A stretch of DNA of 64,000 bases. Source: Populus alba (taxonomy: Eukaryota > Streptophyta > Magnoliopsida > Malpighiales > Salicaceae). Position 1 is the stretch's first letter. Each line of letters opens with the position of its first letter. Position numbers and translations under genes: made by a program. Under the pieces are notes generated by a model that saw only the letters and a program-made list of their open reading frames with translations, was not told the origin of the DNA and did no database searches. Location of the stretch: the NCBI RefSeq assembly GCF_005239225.2, contig NC_133289.1, positions 10,981,501 through 11,045,500 on the forward strand. The letters run 5' to 3'. Positions 37,397-50,097 of this stretch are shown here, in pieces.

Positions 37397-38079
37397 TGTT
37401 AAGATCTTTCTTAACAAAACAATGTAGTTTTAGAAGAAATGTAGGAGAAAAAAACATGAAAGGAAAGATAGAGAGAATGCAGCTCAAAACAAGAAAAGAA
37501 AGATAAAGGTCATGCTCGCATGAGGTTTTGTTGTCTCTCTTCTTTTGACAGAGAATCCAGGATCCCTCCTCCTCTTGCTTGTCAATGGGCGGTGGGTGGG
37601 GTGGTCTCTGTTCGAAGATAATGCTATCCTAAGCGTTGAAGTCTAAAGAGTGAACTTCCAAGAATTCGGTGTTAGGAATTGACATCCACGATGAGTCAGG
37701 AATTTCTGACAAACTGGTTATGAAGAGATCCCCCGAGAAGAAAACAAGAAGCAGCCGAATCCCTAAGCTATCAGGTTGGCCTTGTTATGTTCCTCAACAC
37801 TTGTATATTCTGTACAAATCTCGGAGCTTTTCTCAGATAGGGGATGGGAAAACGCATGGAAGGATCCAAAGAACCAAGAACAGCATCCATAGCGGATATT
37901 TTATCATCTTTTTCTGTAGTTATTATCGAATCAAATCCTCTGTGATGCTCAATTTCCATTGATGTTGCTCCTCCTGAAAAGGACTCGCCTTGTATATGAA
38001 AATCAAAAGAAAAGGACATTTAAAATACAACAATATTGTCCTCAAAATTAAGAAAACCTCAAAATCAAAAGATAAGACA
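37397..38079 (-). mobile_element. candidate 5' LTR of a gypsy-like element
   Basis: On the minus strand the segment starts TGTCTTATC (38079) and ends TTAACA (37397), immediately before AATTGGTATTGGAGCC. TG...CA ends and a position flush with a primer-binding-like site fit an LTR of about 683 bp. No second LTR copy was found in the window, so the outer end is a guess. ORFs in it (37669-37962 plus, 37771-38019 minus) match nothing I know. The NAC gene promoter begins about 120 bp to the right. Confidence 0.35.
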
Positions 38080-38198
38080 AAAGCGTTGCCTTCTACTCTC
38101 CTTTCTCTGAATCAGCAGAACCAAGCAATAATCAAAGCTTAATTATTGTTTTATAAACACAATTCATGTCTATACGCCTTCATGCATGAGCATCGCCC

Positions 38199-38206
38199 TA
38201 TATAAA
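38199..38206 (+). promoter_or_regulatory. probable TATA box of the truncated NAC gene
   Basis: TATATAAA 119 bp upstream of the NAC start codon. A CATGCATG (RY-like) word lies just upstream. Assigned by motif and spacing. Confidence 0.5.
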
Positions 38207-38324
38207 CTTAGCACAGTGTTGCTCCCCAACCTTCAAACCATTTTTTATCGTTTATATCGCTGGCCTCAATATTGATTCTTTCGCCCTAGGTTGTTCTATC
38301 ACCAAGAAACAAAGCATCTTTAAC

Positions 38325-38741
38325 ATGGAGGCCAAAGCCAGCTCAGGCATTCAACTTCCTCCAGGATTTAGATTCCATCCATCTGATGAGGAGCTCATAG
38401 TGCACTATTTGAAGAACAGAGTCAGTTCAAGTCCACTTCCTGCATCTATTATTGCTGAGATAGATCTCTACAAGTATAACCCATGGGAGCTACCAAGTCT
38501 GTATATATTGCCTTTCTATTGTTTCTATTTTTCTTACATGCATCTTTTGTATAGCAATTGCCCACTGACAGACACCTTTTCTTTCAAAATAGAGAAAGCT
38601 TTGTTTGGCGTGGATGAATGGTATTTCTTTACACCAAGGGATAGGAAGTACCCCAATGGAGCCCGCCCTAACAGGGCAGCAGCTTCAGGTTATTGGAAGG
38701 CAACAGGGACAGATACAAGTATCAAGAGTTTATATTTGTAA
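38325..38741 (+). pseudogene. truncated NAC-domain transcription factor gene
   Basis: Exon 1 (38325-38496) encodes NAC subdomains A and B ([19 protein letters not shown], then [13 protein letters not shown]). A GT-AG intron at 38497-38592 sits at the usual NAC intron-1 position, and exon 2 resumes [20 protein letters not shown] with subdomain C and the start of D ([12 protein letters not shown]). At about 38727 homology stops, and the reading runs into a TAA at 38739-38741. The spliced product would be 106 aa, against roughly 150-160 residues for a full NAC domain. The rest of D, subdomain E (VGVKKALVFY, TNWIMHEYR in relatives) and the whole activation region were not found in the next 2 kb. 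Promoter, start and splice sites look preserved, so transcription is possible. An N-terminal fragment of this kind lacks the DNA-contacting part. Confidence 0.82.
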
Positions 38742-38744
38742 ATA

Positions 38745-40890
38745 TCACGGTGGCTATTTATACATTCAGATAGCTAGGTACGGTGATTTGTATAGTATAA
38801 GGATCTTAGCAAATATGGTGAGTCATTCCTAGTGGATAGCTTGTATAAATTACTACTAAATACACTAAAAGACTAGAGGTGATATGGTTATGTGAACAGT
38901 AACAATGTTTTTTTTTTTTCTTTTTTTTTTCATTTTCATTCTTAAGCTTTTCTTTCTCCGATTGCATTTATTTATAGCTAATTTAATGAGTTATGGTTTA
39001 AAATATATAAAAGAACAATAAAATTCAATAAAAAAGGACTAAAACATAAAACATGAGAAACCTGCATGACCAATATGAAATTCATGCAAAAAATTATTTG
39101 ATCAAAAAGTTTATTTTGTTCATTTCTCAATCATGAGTTTGAGAGAAAAGAGAGTGGAATTTGCTAAAATAATAGGGAAAAAGAGATAAAGTTATTTGTT
39201 GGTCATATTCTAGTAACAAAAAAGAAACATCTTAGTTTTAATTATTTTTATTTAATAAGAGAAGTTTCATTAAGGTATTTTTTATTTTTGACATGCTAGA
39301 AAAAAGAGATCAAGATTGAGAAAGATTTTTGTTTTAATTTTAAAATGATTTAAGTTGAAAAATTGGTTTATAAAAATGTTTATTAGATAAAAATATAATA
39401 AAAAATAAACTTTTGCATCCTCAAAATCCCACCCTAATTTTATCACCACTCTTTTGTTCTCTACAAACTTAGTTTGTTTCCAACTTATTTTATCCTATAC
39501 ATATAAATCAAACAATGAAAACACACATCAATCAATATTTTAGCCATCCCAAACCTCGCAAATATCTTAGCTACGCACTCCTACGCCACAAGTATAATTT
39601 TAGGTTAATTTTGAATATAATAAAAGAATATTTTAATATTGTAAATGCATTTTTAAATATCATATATTTTTTTAATTAAGACCTCAAATATATTGATTAC
39701 ATTTAATAGAACAAGAGAAAAAATATACATGAACCGATAAACCGAAATTTTTTTGAATAAAATTAGCCTATGCCAACAACACCACCTCTTTTTTTTTTGT
39801 TTTTTTTTTTAATTTAATACCCTCCCTCCTTTTTATTTATGTTTTTCTACTTTGCATAAATTTCTTTATTTAAATTTTACTTCATACTCCCTCTCTTATT
39901 TTTTTTTTTAATTGTTTAGTTTATCTTTTTTAAATAGTTTTTATTTTTTAAATTCTTTAACTCTACAATGCTTCAAAGAAATTATATTTGTATTTGTGTT
40001 GTATAGTTAAAACAAGTTGAAATGATAGGATTTTGGAATTTCAAAACTTGAGACATGATTTGTCATCTATATAAGTGATTGAGAAATATTGCAGAGGATG
40101 ACAAGTCATGTGTTAAAGCAGACGACCTATTATTCGAGTAAAAAAAGCATGAGCAGATGATGCTCCATTAAAGAAAGTGCAGCCTAGGCGCATTTAAGCT
40201 TTTGAGTTGCTGGCGCTCTAGCCTAGCAGGGCCTCATCGCTTGGGCCTTTTGTTTTGGAAATTTTAATAGCACCATCTCTCATATTGTTTTTTAAAAAAT
40301 CTTTTGTTTTTTTTTTCAATAGTTTTTTTATTTGTGTTTTAAATTCATAATCTTTCTAAGAAGTTTTTGTAATTTATCTTTAAATTTTTTCCTTTTATGT
40401 TTTATATAAATAAATTGTATTTATATGATGTATTTATAAAAATAAAATTCATTTATTCTTGGAAAAAATAATTTCAAAGATAAAATAAATAAAATGTCTT
40501 TTGAAAAATAAACTTTCCATTTTAATATTTATTTAGCATTAATAATTCTTTTTCAGTTTATTGTTCATTTATTTTTTAACTTGATTTACTAAAGGTAAAC
40601 AAGATGTTGCATATCTTAATTAAAAATATAAAAAAAAACTTGTAATATTCGATTTATATGTACTTGGGTTCTATCTTAGTATGCCATTTTTCTATGGACC
40701 CAAACAATTGACTGCCCATTGCAAGATACATGAACGACAAACATCCATTTCCATGAGTGAGAAGTTACTCCCAGCATGAGAAACAAATCAAATGCAAAAG
40801 CCAGCACCATATGAAGTCCTCAAAATACAAAATTATACCAGAAAAAGCCAACACTAACACACCATGGAAATAGATTAGGGTAGATTTTTC
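38745..40890. other. intergenic region downstream of the NAC fragment
   Basis: Very AT-rich, with poly(T) tracts at 38909-38930 and 39788-39810. No NAC exon 3 or other coding sequence was recognised. A short richer segment near 40170-40250 (GCAGCCTAGGCGCATTTAAG, then GGGCCTCATCGCTTGGGCC) resembles part of a dispersed repeat. Confidence 0.4.
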
Positions 40891-40897
40891 ATGTTCT

Positions 40898-43800
40898 TCA
40901 CTTCTTCAGCACACTGCAAAGGAAGAAGCTTTGTCAGAGAATCTTCCCAATTGAAAAAACAACAAAAATAAGAGCATCGGCTGATTCATCACTGTAAGTT
41001 TCAGGGAGATACAAGAATATGATCGGTCATCTCACTTTTGCGGGAAAATTAAGGGGGAGGAGACCACCGGTAATTTAGCAAGTCCTTCCCAAAAAAAATT
41101 GCCTTGGGTTAGAAGAACCAACCACAAATTCTATCCTAGGTTTTCTAGGTAAATCAATAGCTTGACGGCCCAACATTGGATTTGTTTGAAATTGTAGTAA
41201 CGGTTGTGGTGGTTCAAAATATTTTTTGTTTAGAAATGTAGCAAGATAATATATATATATTTTTTAAAATTATTTTTAAAATCAGTACTTCATAACAATC
41301 TGAAAACATAAAAAAAAAAAAAAATAAAATAACAAAAACAAATATTAAAATTTGAGAGAATGCAATTTCAACCGAGTAGTCATAAACCAACGCTGAAGTC
41401 CAGACAAACAAATTCCACTCTTCAGGCTTATTTTTCATTCGACACCAAATTCCAGTTTTCATCATATAAAGGCATACAAAACGTTTGGATATTAAAATAA
41501 GTAAATGTTGGTCCATCTCCTTTCTACAGTTCACACTTCAAATTTGTTACTTAGCATTCAAGATGCCGGATGACCCTAGTCAACAACTGTATAGATTTTG
41601 CATGGACAGTAGAACAAGATGCTAGATGACCCAGTCACAACTTTGTAGATTTTGCATGCAGTAGAACAACGAAAACCAAATTAAGCATTTGAAATACAAT
41701 GTGTTCTTTAAAAGTTTAGAGTTCAATGGCAAGGTAATTGTATTTTTGACAAAAATATACATGGAATCGTCTGTGCCAAGTGGCAAAGCCCCCTCAAGAA
41801 GGCAGTTATCTCACAAATTCTCAAGAATATGTTGATCTGATTCTTGAACATACCCTTTTTTGTCAGTTCTTTATCGCAAATCCAATACTTTCATTTAATA
41901 GACTTATAACTCAAGAACTAATGGTATTAGAGCCTCCACAACTATCAACCTTGAAGATAGGTAAGATGAACAAAACGCACTCAAAAGATTTGGAAATACA
42001 AGCACGAAAACCAATAGAATTCAATGGGTAATCATAATTTTAACAACCTGTACATCAAATTGTCTCCAGTGCAAACCTCCAAGGAGTTGAACCTTAAAAC
42101 TCAAAGGTGTATAACTAAACAACTGAAGATACTAGAGCCTCCACAACTATAAACAATAATATAGGTAGAATACAGACAAGATAAACAGAATGCACACCTC
42201 AAAAAAGAAAAGGAAAAGAAGTAGGATCAACAGAACTCACATAAAGAAAGTAGTATTAAATTAGAAAGCTTCTGGTGGAGGACCAACTGAATTGACATTA
42301 GGAAGTTCAATTCATTATTATATCTATATTTCAAGTTTCACTAAAGATTTTGTTTTGTTTCTTTCCTATTGCATGTATATTTTGTATAAAACTAGAGTTT
42401 TGGTGTGCCCATTAAAATGCATTTTTTATTTGGACAGCTACTTTTTATGGAAAATGAGAACTTGAGTTGATACCAAAGGTAGATTTCCATGTACGTTTGA
42501 GGTGGATTTCTTACGTGCTCTTATTTAGTCAGTGGATTCCTCTTGTTTATTTCACTTCTACAAAATAGTGAGGGTTGAAGGTGAAGAAATAACATGCTCA
42601 TAAACACAGCTAAGATGAAGATGTTAAACCAGATGTTTGTACACACAAGAAAGGATTAGTCAAAAAATGAGTCCATCGGGTGAAGATGAAGATGGCAGCT
42701 ATTAAGGATGAGGTCTGCGATGGTGTAGCCATATGAAACATAAACCTATGAATACAGTGGTAAGGAAGACATCAACTTAAAATGACATGAGCTGAAGTAA
42801 TAAAAATTGATCTAGTGACAACAGATTCCAAAAAGAGCACCCACAACAGAATTAAATGAAGCAACTTCATGTAGCTCCCCAAGTGTGTGGTAAAGCGGAG
42901 TCAAATTAAGTTTGCTTGTGAAATTAAAAAATTTCACTCTTCTTCCTTGGCCCCCATTTTGAGAAATTTCCCGGTATAATGTTGCTTTTAAAGTTAGTTC
43001 ATCCTAGCTATACTATGTGAACTACCAGCAAAAGGATTCTCACGGTATCAATTCACAATGGAATAAAGTACTCAATGAGACAAGATTGCTCACTTATAAT
43101 AACTAATCCTGATTTAATTATTGCTTCGATGAGTTATATTGTCAAAGGAATCCTACAAAAGAGCTTGATCTAACTCTCTACAAGGAATGGAGGAAAACCC
43201 CATTATGCTCAACACTCATGGTGGAATTAGAAAACAAAGAAAGCTCACCCAAACATAATGGGGACTTGCCGAAAATGGCAGCATAACACTTGATTGCATA
43301 TAAATGATGATAGACATGTAGCTACTTATGAAAGAAGTAGGAACTTACTTGTACAAGTAGGCAGCTATTCCGAGGATTATGATCAACAAAACAATATCAA
43401 TACAGAAATTCCGACTAGATCTCAACTGGAATAGAATGGAAACTTGTGTCAGATTCAGAAAGAAGCCTAAATCTGGATGCATCTGAAAAGAATAAAAGTT
43501 TAAACTTTGTAAAGTTGAAAGTTCAATCACCTGGTTAACAGTGTCTTTAAGTCTAACATTGGTATTCTTAAGGTCAGCAGCTGCCTTGTCAACCTGTAAG
43601 GAAGCATAGAGAGCACTTCATATCAACTCTAAATTCCATATGAGTGGCACTGAAAGTTAGAAGGATACAGCAATGCTTCTCACCTTAGTGTCAATTTCAT
43701 CCATCAAAGGAACTTGCCTGTCCAACTCCTGCACATATCACATAACACACTGAATTTAAATGCCATGGTCAATTACATATCTGCCAATAGTAACATACAA

Positions 43801-45135
43801 ACAGCTTTTCTTACACATCCCACATTTCAAACATATTTTCCAGCACATGATAAGTACCTCATTCATGTCATGAGCCATATTCTTCAGAGTGTCCAAACCT
43901 TCTGAAATCATACTCAAACCTTGATCCTGGAGGAATGTGAAAGTTAATAACAAGGGAAACCATGGACCCAATAGCTTGCTTCAATTACAGGATGAAAGAC
44001 AAACAGAGTGCCACTTTATCAGTCTTGCCTGCTTCATTTTACGCATTTCATACTCCTGCCTGAATTGACTAGATGTCTCACTTTCTTGAAAGTATTCATT
44101 ATCAAACTGCCCATCTATTACCCAAAGGAAATACATAATTAGAATACACTAATTATCCATGAACCATGAGCTAACAAGGAGAAAAATCAAACATCACTTC
44201 CTAAATATAGAAATAAGCTACAAACGATTCAAAACTTCCCCACTCATAGCAATCTTAAGAATCATGAGAGAGAAAAAAGAAGCAATATCAACAGTTCAAC
44301 ACGATTTCAACACCAGTGGACAAATCACCTGAATCAAATTTGATTTCGGTTCGGGGAGCCGAAGTCCCCCAACCTCCAGTTTGTTTGAGTGCAGCTGAAC
44401 TTCCATCTGGTATAGCTTGAATCCTATCTGGCAATGCAAGGACCAAATCATTTCGTGCAGCAAGTTCTTCTGTAGAGAGCCCTTTAACCTGTCAATACAG
44501 CGACCCTGATGCTGTCAATTCTATACTCTGGACCCTAATACCAATTCATGATAGAAAATCGTGAAGATCAAAGAGAAATCCAAGTATATTACGGAGTGAT
44601 TTCACTTTCTGTAGCTAATTTCTCTACCAAATCAGTCAAAAATTACTTAAAGAGTCAAAGAAAACTAACCTTCTTTATTGCTAATCTCTGCAACTTAGGG
44701 ACTTCCTCAAGCAATCTAGCTTTAGTTCGACGAAGCTCTGCGTTTATAGCAACAGCAGAGGCCTTACTTTTCTCCTTGGACGCAAGCTCTGCTTTCTTTA
44801 TAGATCAAATCACACCAAATTCAATAATGCAAGCAGAAATACAGCTAACTGACCTTCCAATCAACAAAAACTAACACTCCAAGTCTATAAACGGACTTAA
44901 CAGGAGTCTAAATCAACAAGCAGACACAAATTTTGAAACATGAAACAAATCCATTTAATTTCAAAGAGATCTAAGAGACCTGAAGAGCGGCTTCAATGTC
45001 AGCATCGACGGCGGCGTAGAGGCGAGCGAAAGCGTCGTCGCCGGAGACATTGAGATCTTTTTGCTTCTCGACGTCGTATTTGTCGTATTTGTTGCAGATC
45101 GCGTCTACGCGAGTTAAAATGTCAATCACGCTCAT
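40898..45135 (-). CDS. SYP71: Qc-SNARE syntaxin of the SYP7 group (SYP71-like)
   Basis: Nine exons join in frame to 265 aa: 45135-44980, 44795-44670, 44488-44329, 44114-44029, 43926-43858, 43728-43684, 43593-43531, 43425-43349 and 40913-40898. The product starts [20 protein letters not shown]. It has the N-terminal helices ([20 protein letters not shown]) and the linker [18 protein letters not shown]. The Qc SNARE motif spans about residues 180-240 ([40 protein letters not shown]), with a glutamine in the zero-layer region. One C-terminal membrane anchor ([19 protein letters not shown]) ends NVLKK. SYP71 proteins are plant-specific SNAREs of the ER and plasma membrane, used in ER fusion and cytokinesis. 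The last coding exon is only 16 bases, after an intron of about 2.4 kb; it was placed by the TGCAG acceptor and the NVLKK end. Intron 4 has an AG|GCAAGA donor. No damage seen. Confidence 0.95.
40914..43348 (-). other. large last intron of the SYP71-like gene
   Basis: The 2435-bp intron separates the membrane-anchor exon from the 16-base terminal exon. The donor is AA|GTAAGT and the acceptor TTTGCAG. It is AT-rich with poly(A) runs and unremarkable ORFs (for example 41214-41534 minus, 41780-42031 plus), none resembling a protein family. Confidence 0.7.
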
Positions 45136-46020
45136 TTATTATTATTATTAATTATTAGCTGCTGTTTCAAATTACTGAATGTTGGGGGAGGTTTGAACGA
45201 ATGGAAGAGAGAAGAGAAGAATTTTGAGTTGAATCGTTTGAATTTGAGGCTTTGGATAATAATTTAGCACGAAGCGGTTTCCCAGTTTCAGCTTTCTTTG
45301 AAATCTCCACCCGAAGGAACATCATCATCAATTTCCTTCTCACTGGTGGTAATAATAAGATATTTTGTAAATTGGGGACTAATTTAAACAGAAGCTTCAA
45401 AATCGGGGACTAACATGCTTGCGGTTTTCTTCTTCTTATTTTTTAAACCAAAGAAAAGGTAAAAAGGAGGGGAACGTGGCGGTAAGTCCTTTGTGGTTTT
45501 AACTTTTAACCGCTCGACCATCTAGGTTTAATTACTTTAAGTTTTTATTAAAAACAACATTTTAAATAAAAAATAAAAATTTCAGAAAAAAATATAAACT
45601 TCGATTGAAGAAATATATTTTTTCCTTCATAATTTCAATCCTATAAACTTTTGTGGATATTTATTTTAATTATAGCAAAATTAAATAAAAATTAGTTTTA
45701 AACATTGCCCGCGACATTACATGAGTGGAAAATCAAGTAAAATACTATAACCAGTTCAATTATATCCTTTAAAATATATATATATATATATATATATAAA
45801 AGGCTGTTAACAGTTTCTTTTCTTTAGCAAAAAAAAAAAAAAAACGCGGTAACTTTGAGAAATTGTCTTCTCTTTCTTCCTTTTCGTTTTCCTTCGTTTT
45901 ATTCGCTAGAATGTTCTTGCGTGGTGTAGAAAGACCTCGGAGCATTCGACCGACCCATCTTGCCTTACTTCCGAAGCATTCGACTCCATTCCATGAAGGC
46001 ATTAAGGCGGCTACCTCCTC
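45136..46020. other. shared 5' region between SYP71-like and polyubiquitin genes
   Basis: About 1 kb between two divergent start codons. The left part holds the SYP71 leader with a (TTA)n run. The middle is AT-rich with a (TA)n run at about 45774-45797 and an A15-type run at 45828-45844. The right part is a more GC-balanced ubiquitin promoter. ORFs on both strands at 45769-46048 are not supported as genes. Confidence 0.5.
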
Positions 46021-46027
46021 TTATAAA
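46021..46027 (+). promoter_or_regulatory. probable TATA box of the polyubiquitin gene
   Basis: TTATAAA lies about 130 bp before the start codon. The short distance leaves little room for the leader intron common in plant polyubiquitin genes. Confidence 0.5.
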
Positions 46028-46139
46028 GACAGAGCACCGCACCCTTGATCTTTCCCATCATCAGCGATCCTAGCACACATTCATTCGATCTGAAGCCTGC
46101 TTTTCTTTTGTTCTATCAAAATCTCAGATATTTTCTTAA

Positions 46140-47072
<933 letters not shown>

Positions 47073-47295
47073 GCGGAACTTAAATTTGGTGGTTATATCT
47101 CTTCTTTTCTTTTTTATCAATAAAAATTATTAATATTTTGTTCGAAATTATACTCTGAAATTCGTCCTGTTAAATTATATATATCTCAATACCTTTTAAT
47201 TATATAAATTCGAAGCACCGATTAATTCTATTTAGCATAGGATCAGAATAACATGTGAAAGGGTCCTGCATCTTAAATTGCCGTTCAACAATTAA

Positions 47296-48023
47296 CTAGC
47301 AACCCATTGCTTCTTGAATCTGGCTGAATGCTTTAAGATCCAAGTGGACATGATGTGGAGTCCAGTGTTTCTCTGCTCTGCTTTTGTTAGCGGCATGCTC
47401 TGTTTCAGGATTCATAATATTCCGAGTTTGATCTTCTTTGCCTACACCTGTACCGGGGAAGGTGACTTGGAATCGATCTTGCATTTTTACCTAACGAAGG
47501 TTCACTGCTCACAACTACAAGGAAAAATACAAAAATTAGGAATTGCATAACCAAATCAACACAATAATGCCCAAACTCAAAATCTTTCATTCTCTGTTGT
47601 TTATCAGAGGAGAAATCTTCCATGTCAATGTCACGCTCAAAAAATGTTGGCCTGATGAATTGAAGGAGGGGGAGTGGTGGTCGGTTCAAGAGCATCCCTG
47701 TCCTCTTTTTCTACAACATGTTTTCTGTTCTCGTGAGAACTTGGAATACTGGGGCTGTCTGTCTCCCGGCCGCCATTTTCAACACAGGGCTTTCTTGGTG
47801 ATGCTTGTAAGCCATCGGGCTCGCCTCTGTAGTTAGGCAGTAAATGAACGGGGGACATGGCATGCGTTGGGATGCCTGGTGCGCACTCGTCGCTGGTGTT
47901 ATAGTGCTCGGGTGTCGGTTCTGTTTTATGTGTTTTCTTGCGGTGGTGTGCCAGTTTCTTAGTGCCTTGGCAAGTCACTCCTTGAAGATTGTTGACCTCA
48001 TGGTTGAACCCATCTGATTTCAT
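47296..48023 (-). CDS. unrecognised ORF cluster, possible small gene
   Basis: This 730-bp segment is less AT-rich than its flanks and carries three overlapping minus-strand frames. The first, 48023-47637 (128 aa), is hydrophilic with Pro/His/Glu-rich composition (starting MKSDGFNHEVNNLQGVTCQG). The second, 47695-47405, contains RDIDMEDFSSDKQQRMKDFE and a membrane-like segment (LVMQFLIFVFFLVVVSS), followed by a basic tail. The third, 47484-47296, has 62 aa. Frames 1 and 2 meet at a T6 run near 47640, so either a one-base frameshift or an unmodelled intron could join them. I do not recognise any domain. A short lineage-specific gene, a decayed gene or a non-coding transcript are all possible. 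Confidence 0.3.
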
Positions 48024-48615
48024 AATATGGACATAATTGCTATATAATTTTGTAATACTGAAACTATAGCAAGATCATATGAAAAAACAAAGATAATAAT
48101 GACTAAAGTTAACAAAGAACAAAAACACATGTGATGTGAATGAGAGAGAATCACCAAATAATTTATTAGAGATACTATTTAAACCTATTATAAAATTTGA
48201 AACTAGAAAGATCTAAAATAAATTAATTTGGTTGATTATGGATATTTAAGTTAATAAGTTATAAAGTTGGTAGATTAAATTTTTATGTACTGTTTAGACC
48301 ATATTTAAAGCTATAAATAGATTTTTGTTACTACTCTAGTTAGGATAAAAATTAAACATCTCAAGATTTTTATCAATATATAATAGAATTAGTAATTCAT
48401 AACATCTTTAAAATTTGGTTAAAAGTTATTGCATGAGGTTTGCTATTTATTTTATTATGATTTGTAGATTTTTTATTCAACAAGGAAAAAATAACTGGTA
48501 GAAATTAGGATTATTTTAGGAAAGATTTCCATGTTAGCAACTTGTATTTCTTTTTTTTTTTTGTGATTTTTTTTATAAGGTTTCCTTATCATTCAAGAAA
48601 ATTAAGAGACAATTT

Positions 48616-48800
48616 GAACTTACTTTATTAATACATAATTTTATAATAACAAGCATAAATTTTTATTTGAATATGAGATAGAGCTGAAATTCTATCAAAT
48701 ATTTCTTTGGACTTATTTTACTAATACATAATTTTATACTAACAAGTATAATTTTTTATTTGAATATTGGATTGAATTAAAATTTTATTAAAAAATTTCC
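48616..48800 (+). repeat. two-unit tandem duplication, about 92 bp each
   Basis: Unit 1 is 48616-48709 and unit 2 is 48710-48800. Shared words include ACTAATACATAATTTTATA (or TTAATACATAATTTTATA), AACAAG and TTTTTATTTGAATAT. The units have diverged by scattered substitutions. Confidence 0.75.
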
Positions 48801-50097
48801 AAGTTTTTTATATTGGGTTATAATTTAATCTAACAATGTCATATTTCTTAAAAAATAAATATAGAAAAACCTGATTTGTAAATACCCATTTTTATCTATG
48901 AACGATGATTCAAGTCCGACTCGTATAAATTTTCTTTGGATGCTACGATTTAAGGTCAGATATATAGATACTTTGCTTTCTTTCCATTACTGACCGGAAA
49001 TTATAATAAATGATGAAAGCAACCAATACACCCATCATATGATTATGAATGGAAATTGATGGTTCTCGCAAAGCCATACATTCTTTACAAGCTTGTCAAG
49101 GGACGGCGACGTTTCTTTGTGCTGCATTGACCGTCTATAAAATCATTAATTTCCACGCACCACGCGGGTATAGGAGAAATTAAGAGGTGAAACTTCACGG
49201 AAAATCTCCATTGTCTGATCCAAAAAAAAAAAAAAAAAGGAAGAGAAAATCCTGTTTATTTCTCAAGTCAATTATTTTACGTCGAAAGAAAGATTATTGA
49301 GGCACGCGGTTTTTTTCCTGTCCATTTCCATTGCGTGCTGTGATAGAGAGAGAAAGTTAGTTTAAGAAGGGAGAAAATATAATTGAGCTTTGACCAAAAA
49401 AACAAACACAACATTATTTATTAATAATTAAAGTTGTTCTGATTAAAAAAATATGTAAGAGATATTGTTAATGCTAAATATCCAATAAAATTGTAACGAG
49501 AATACTAAAATAATTAAAAAATATTAACATTCTTATTAAATTAAAAAATATTTTTTAAAAATAACCGTTAGACTCCATCTATTATATAGATAAGCTATAC
49601 ATAAATTATAATATAAAACACTTTTGAAATATCATAAAGTTAGAGAGACTGATCAAAAGTTTTGTAGATATAACAAAACCCTCCATATTTGTAGACATGA
49701 TTATTAGTTTGGTAGATAAACAATAATAAACTCACTATTTAATTTTGGTAAATTTATTTATTTATTTAAAAATTATTTTTTTGATTTTTTTTAATTTAAT
49801 TAGTTCTTAAAAATACTAATTAAAGATATTAATTTTGCATATAAAAGAGGACTTACGACGAATCTACATATTTTTAAATAATAATACAATTATGCATATA
49901 TATATATATATATAGACACAAACATACATACAAGAACAGAGCTAGGATTACTTGTTAGGGAGCCAAAGCTAATATAACAGGATATAATATTTTTTTAATC
50001 TATTATACATGAATGTAAAAAAATGACAAGAAAATCATCCTCCATTTAATTGCAAAGTCTTATGTTAATAATCATCATCATTAAAAAAAAAAATCAT

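Larger units (their letters stand above)
47090..50090. other. region between polyubiquitin and the hAT remnant
   Basis: Contains the minus-strand ORF cluster at 47296-48023 (listed separately), a tandem duplication at 48616-48800 and otherwise AT-rich DNA. A (TA)n tract lies at about 49897-49914. No other coding sequence was recognised. Confidence 0.4.

Noticed and set aside
37669..38019. Opposed 97- and 82-codon ORFs upstream of the NAC gene
   Set aside because: They lie inside the candidate LTR and match no protein I know, so they are more likely LTR sequence than a gene.
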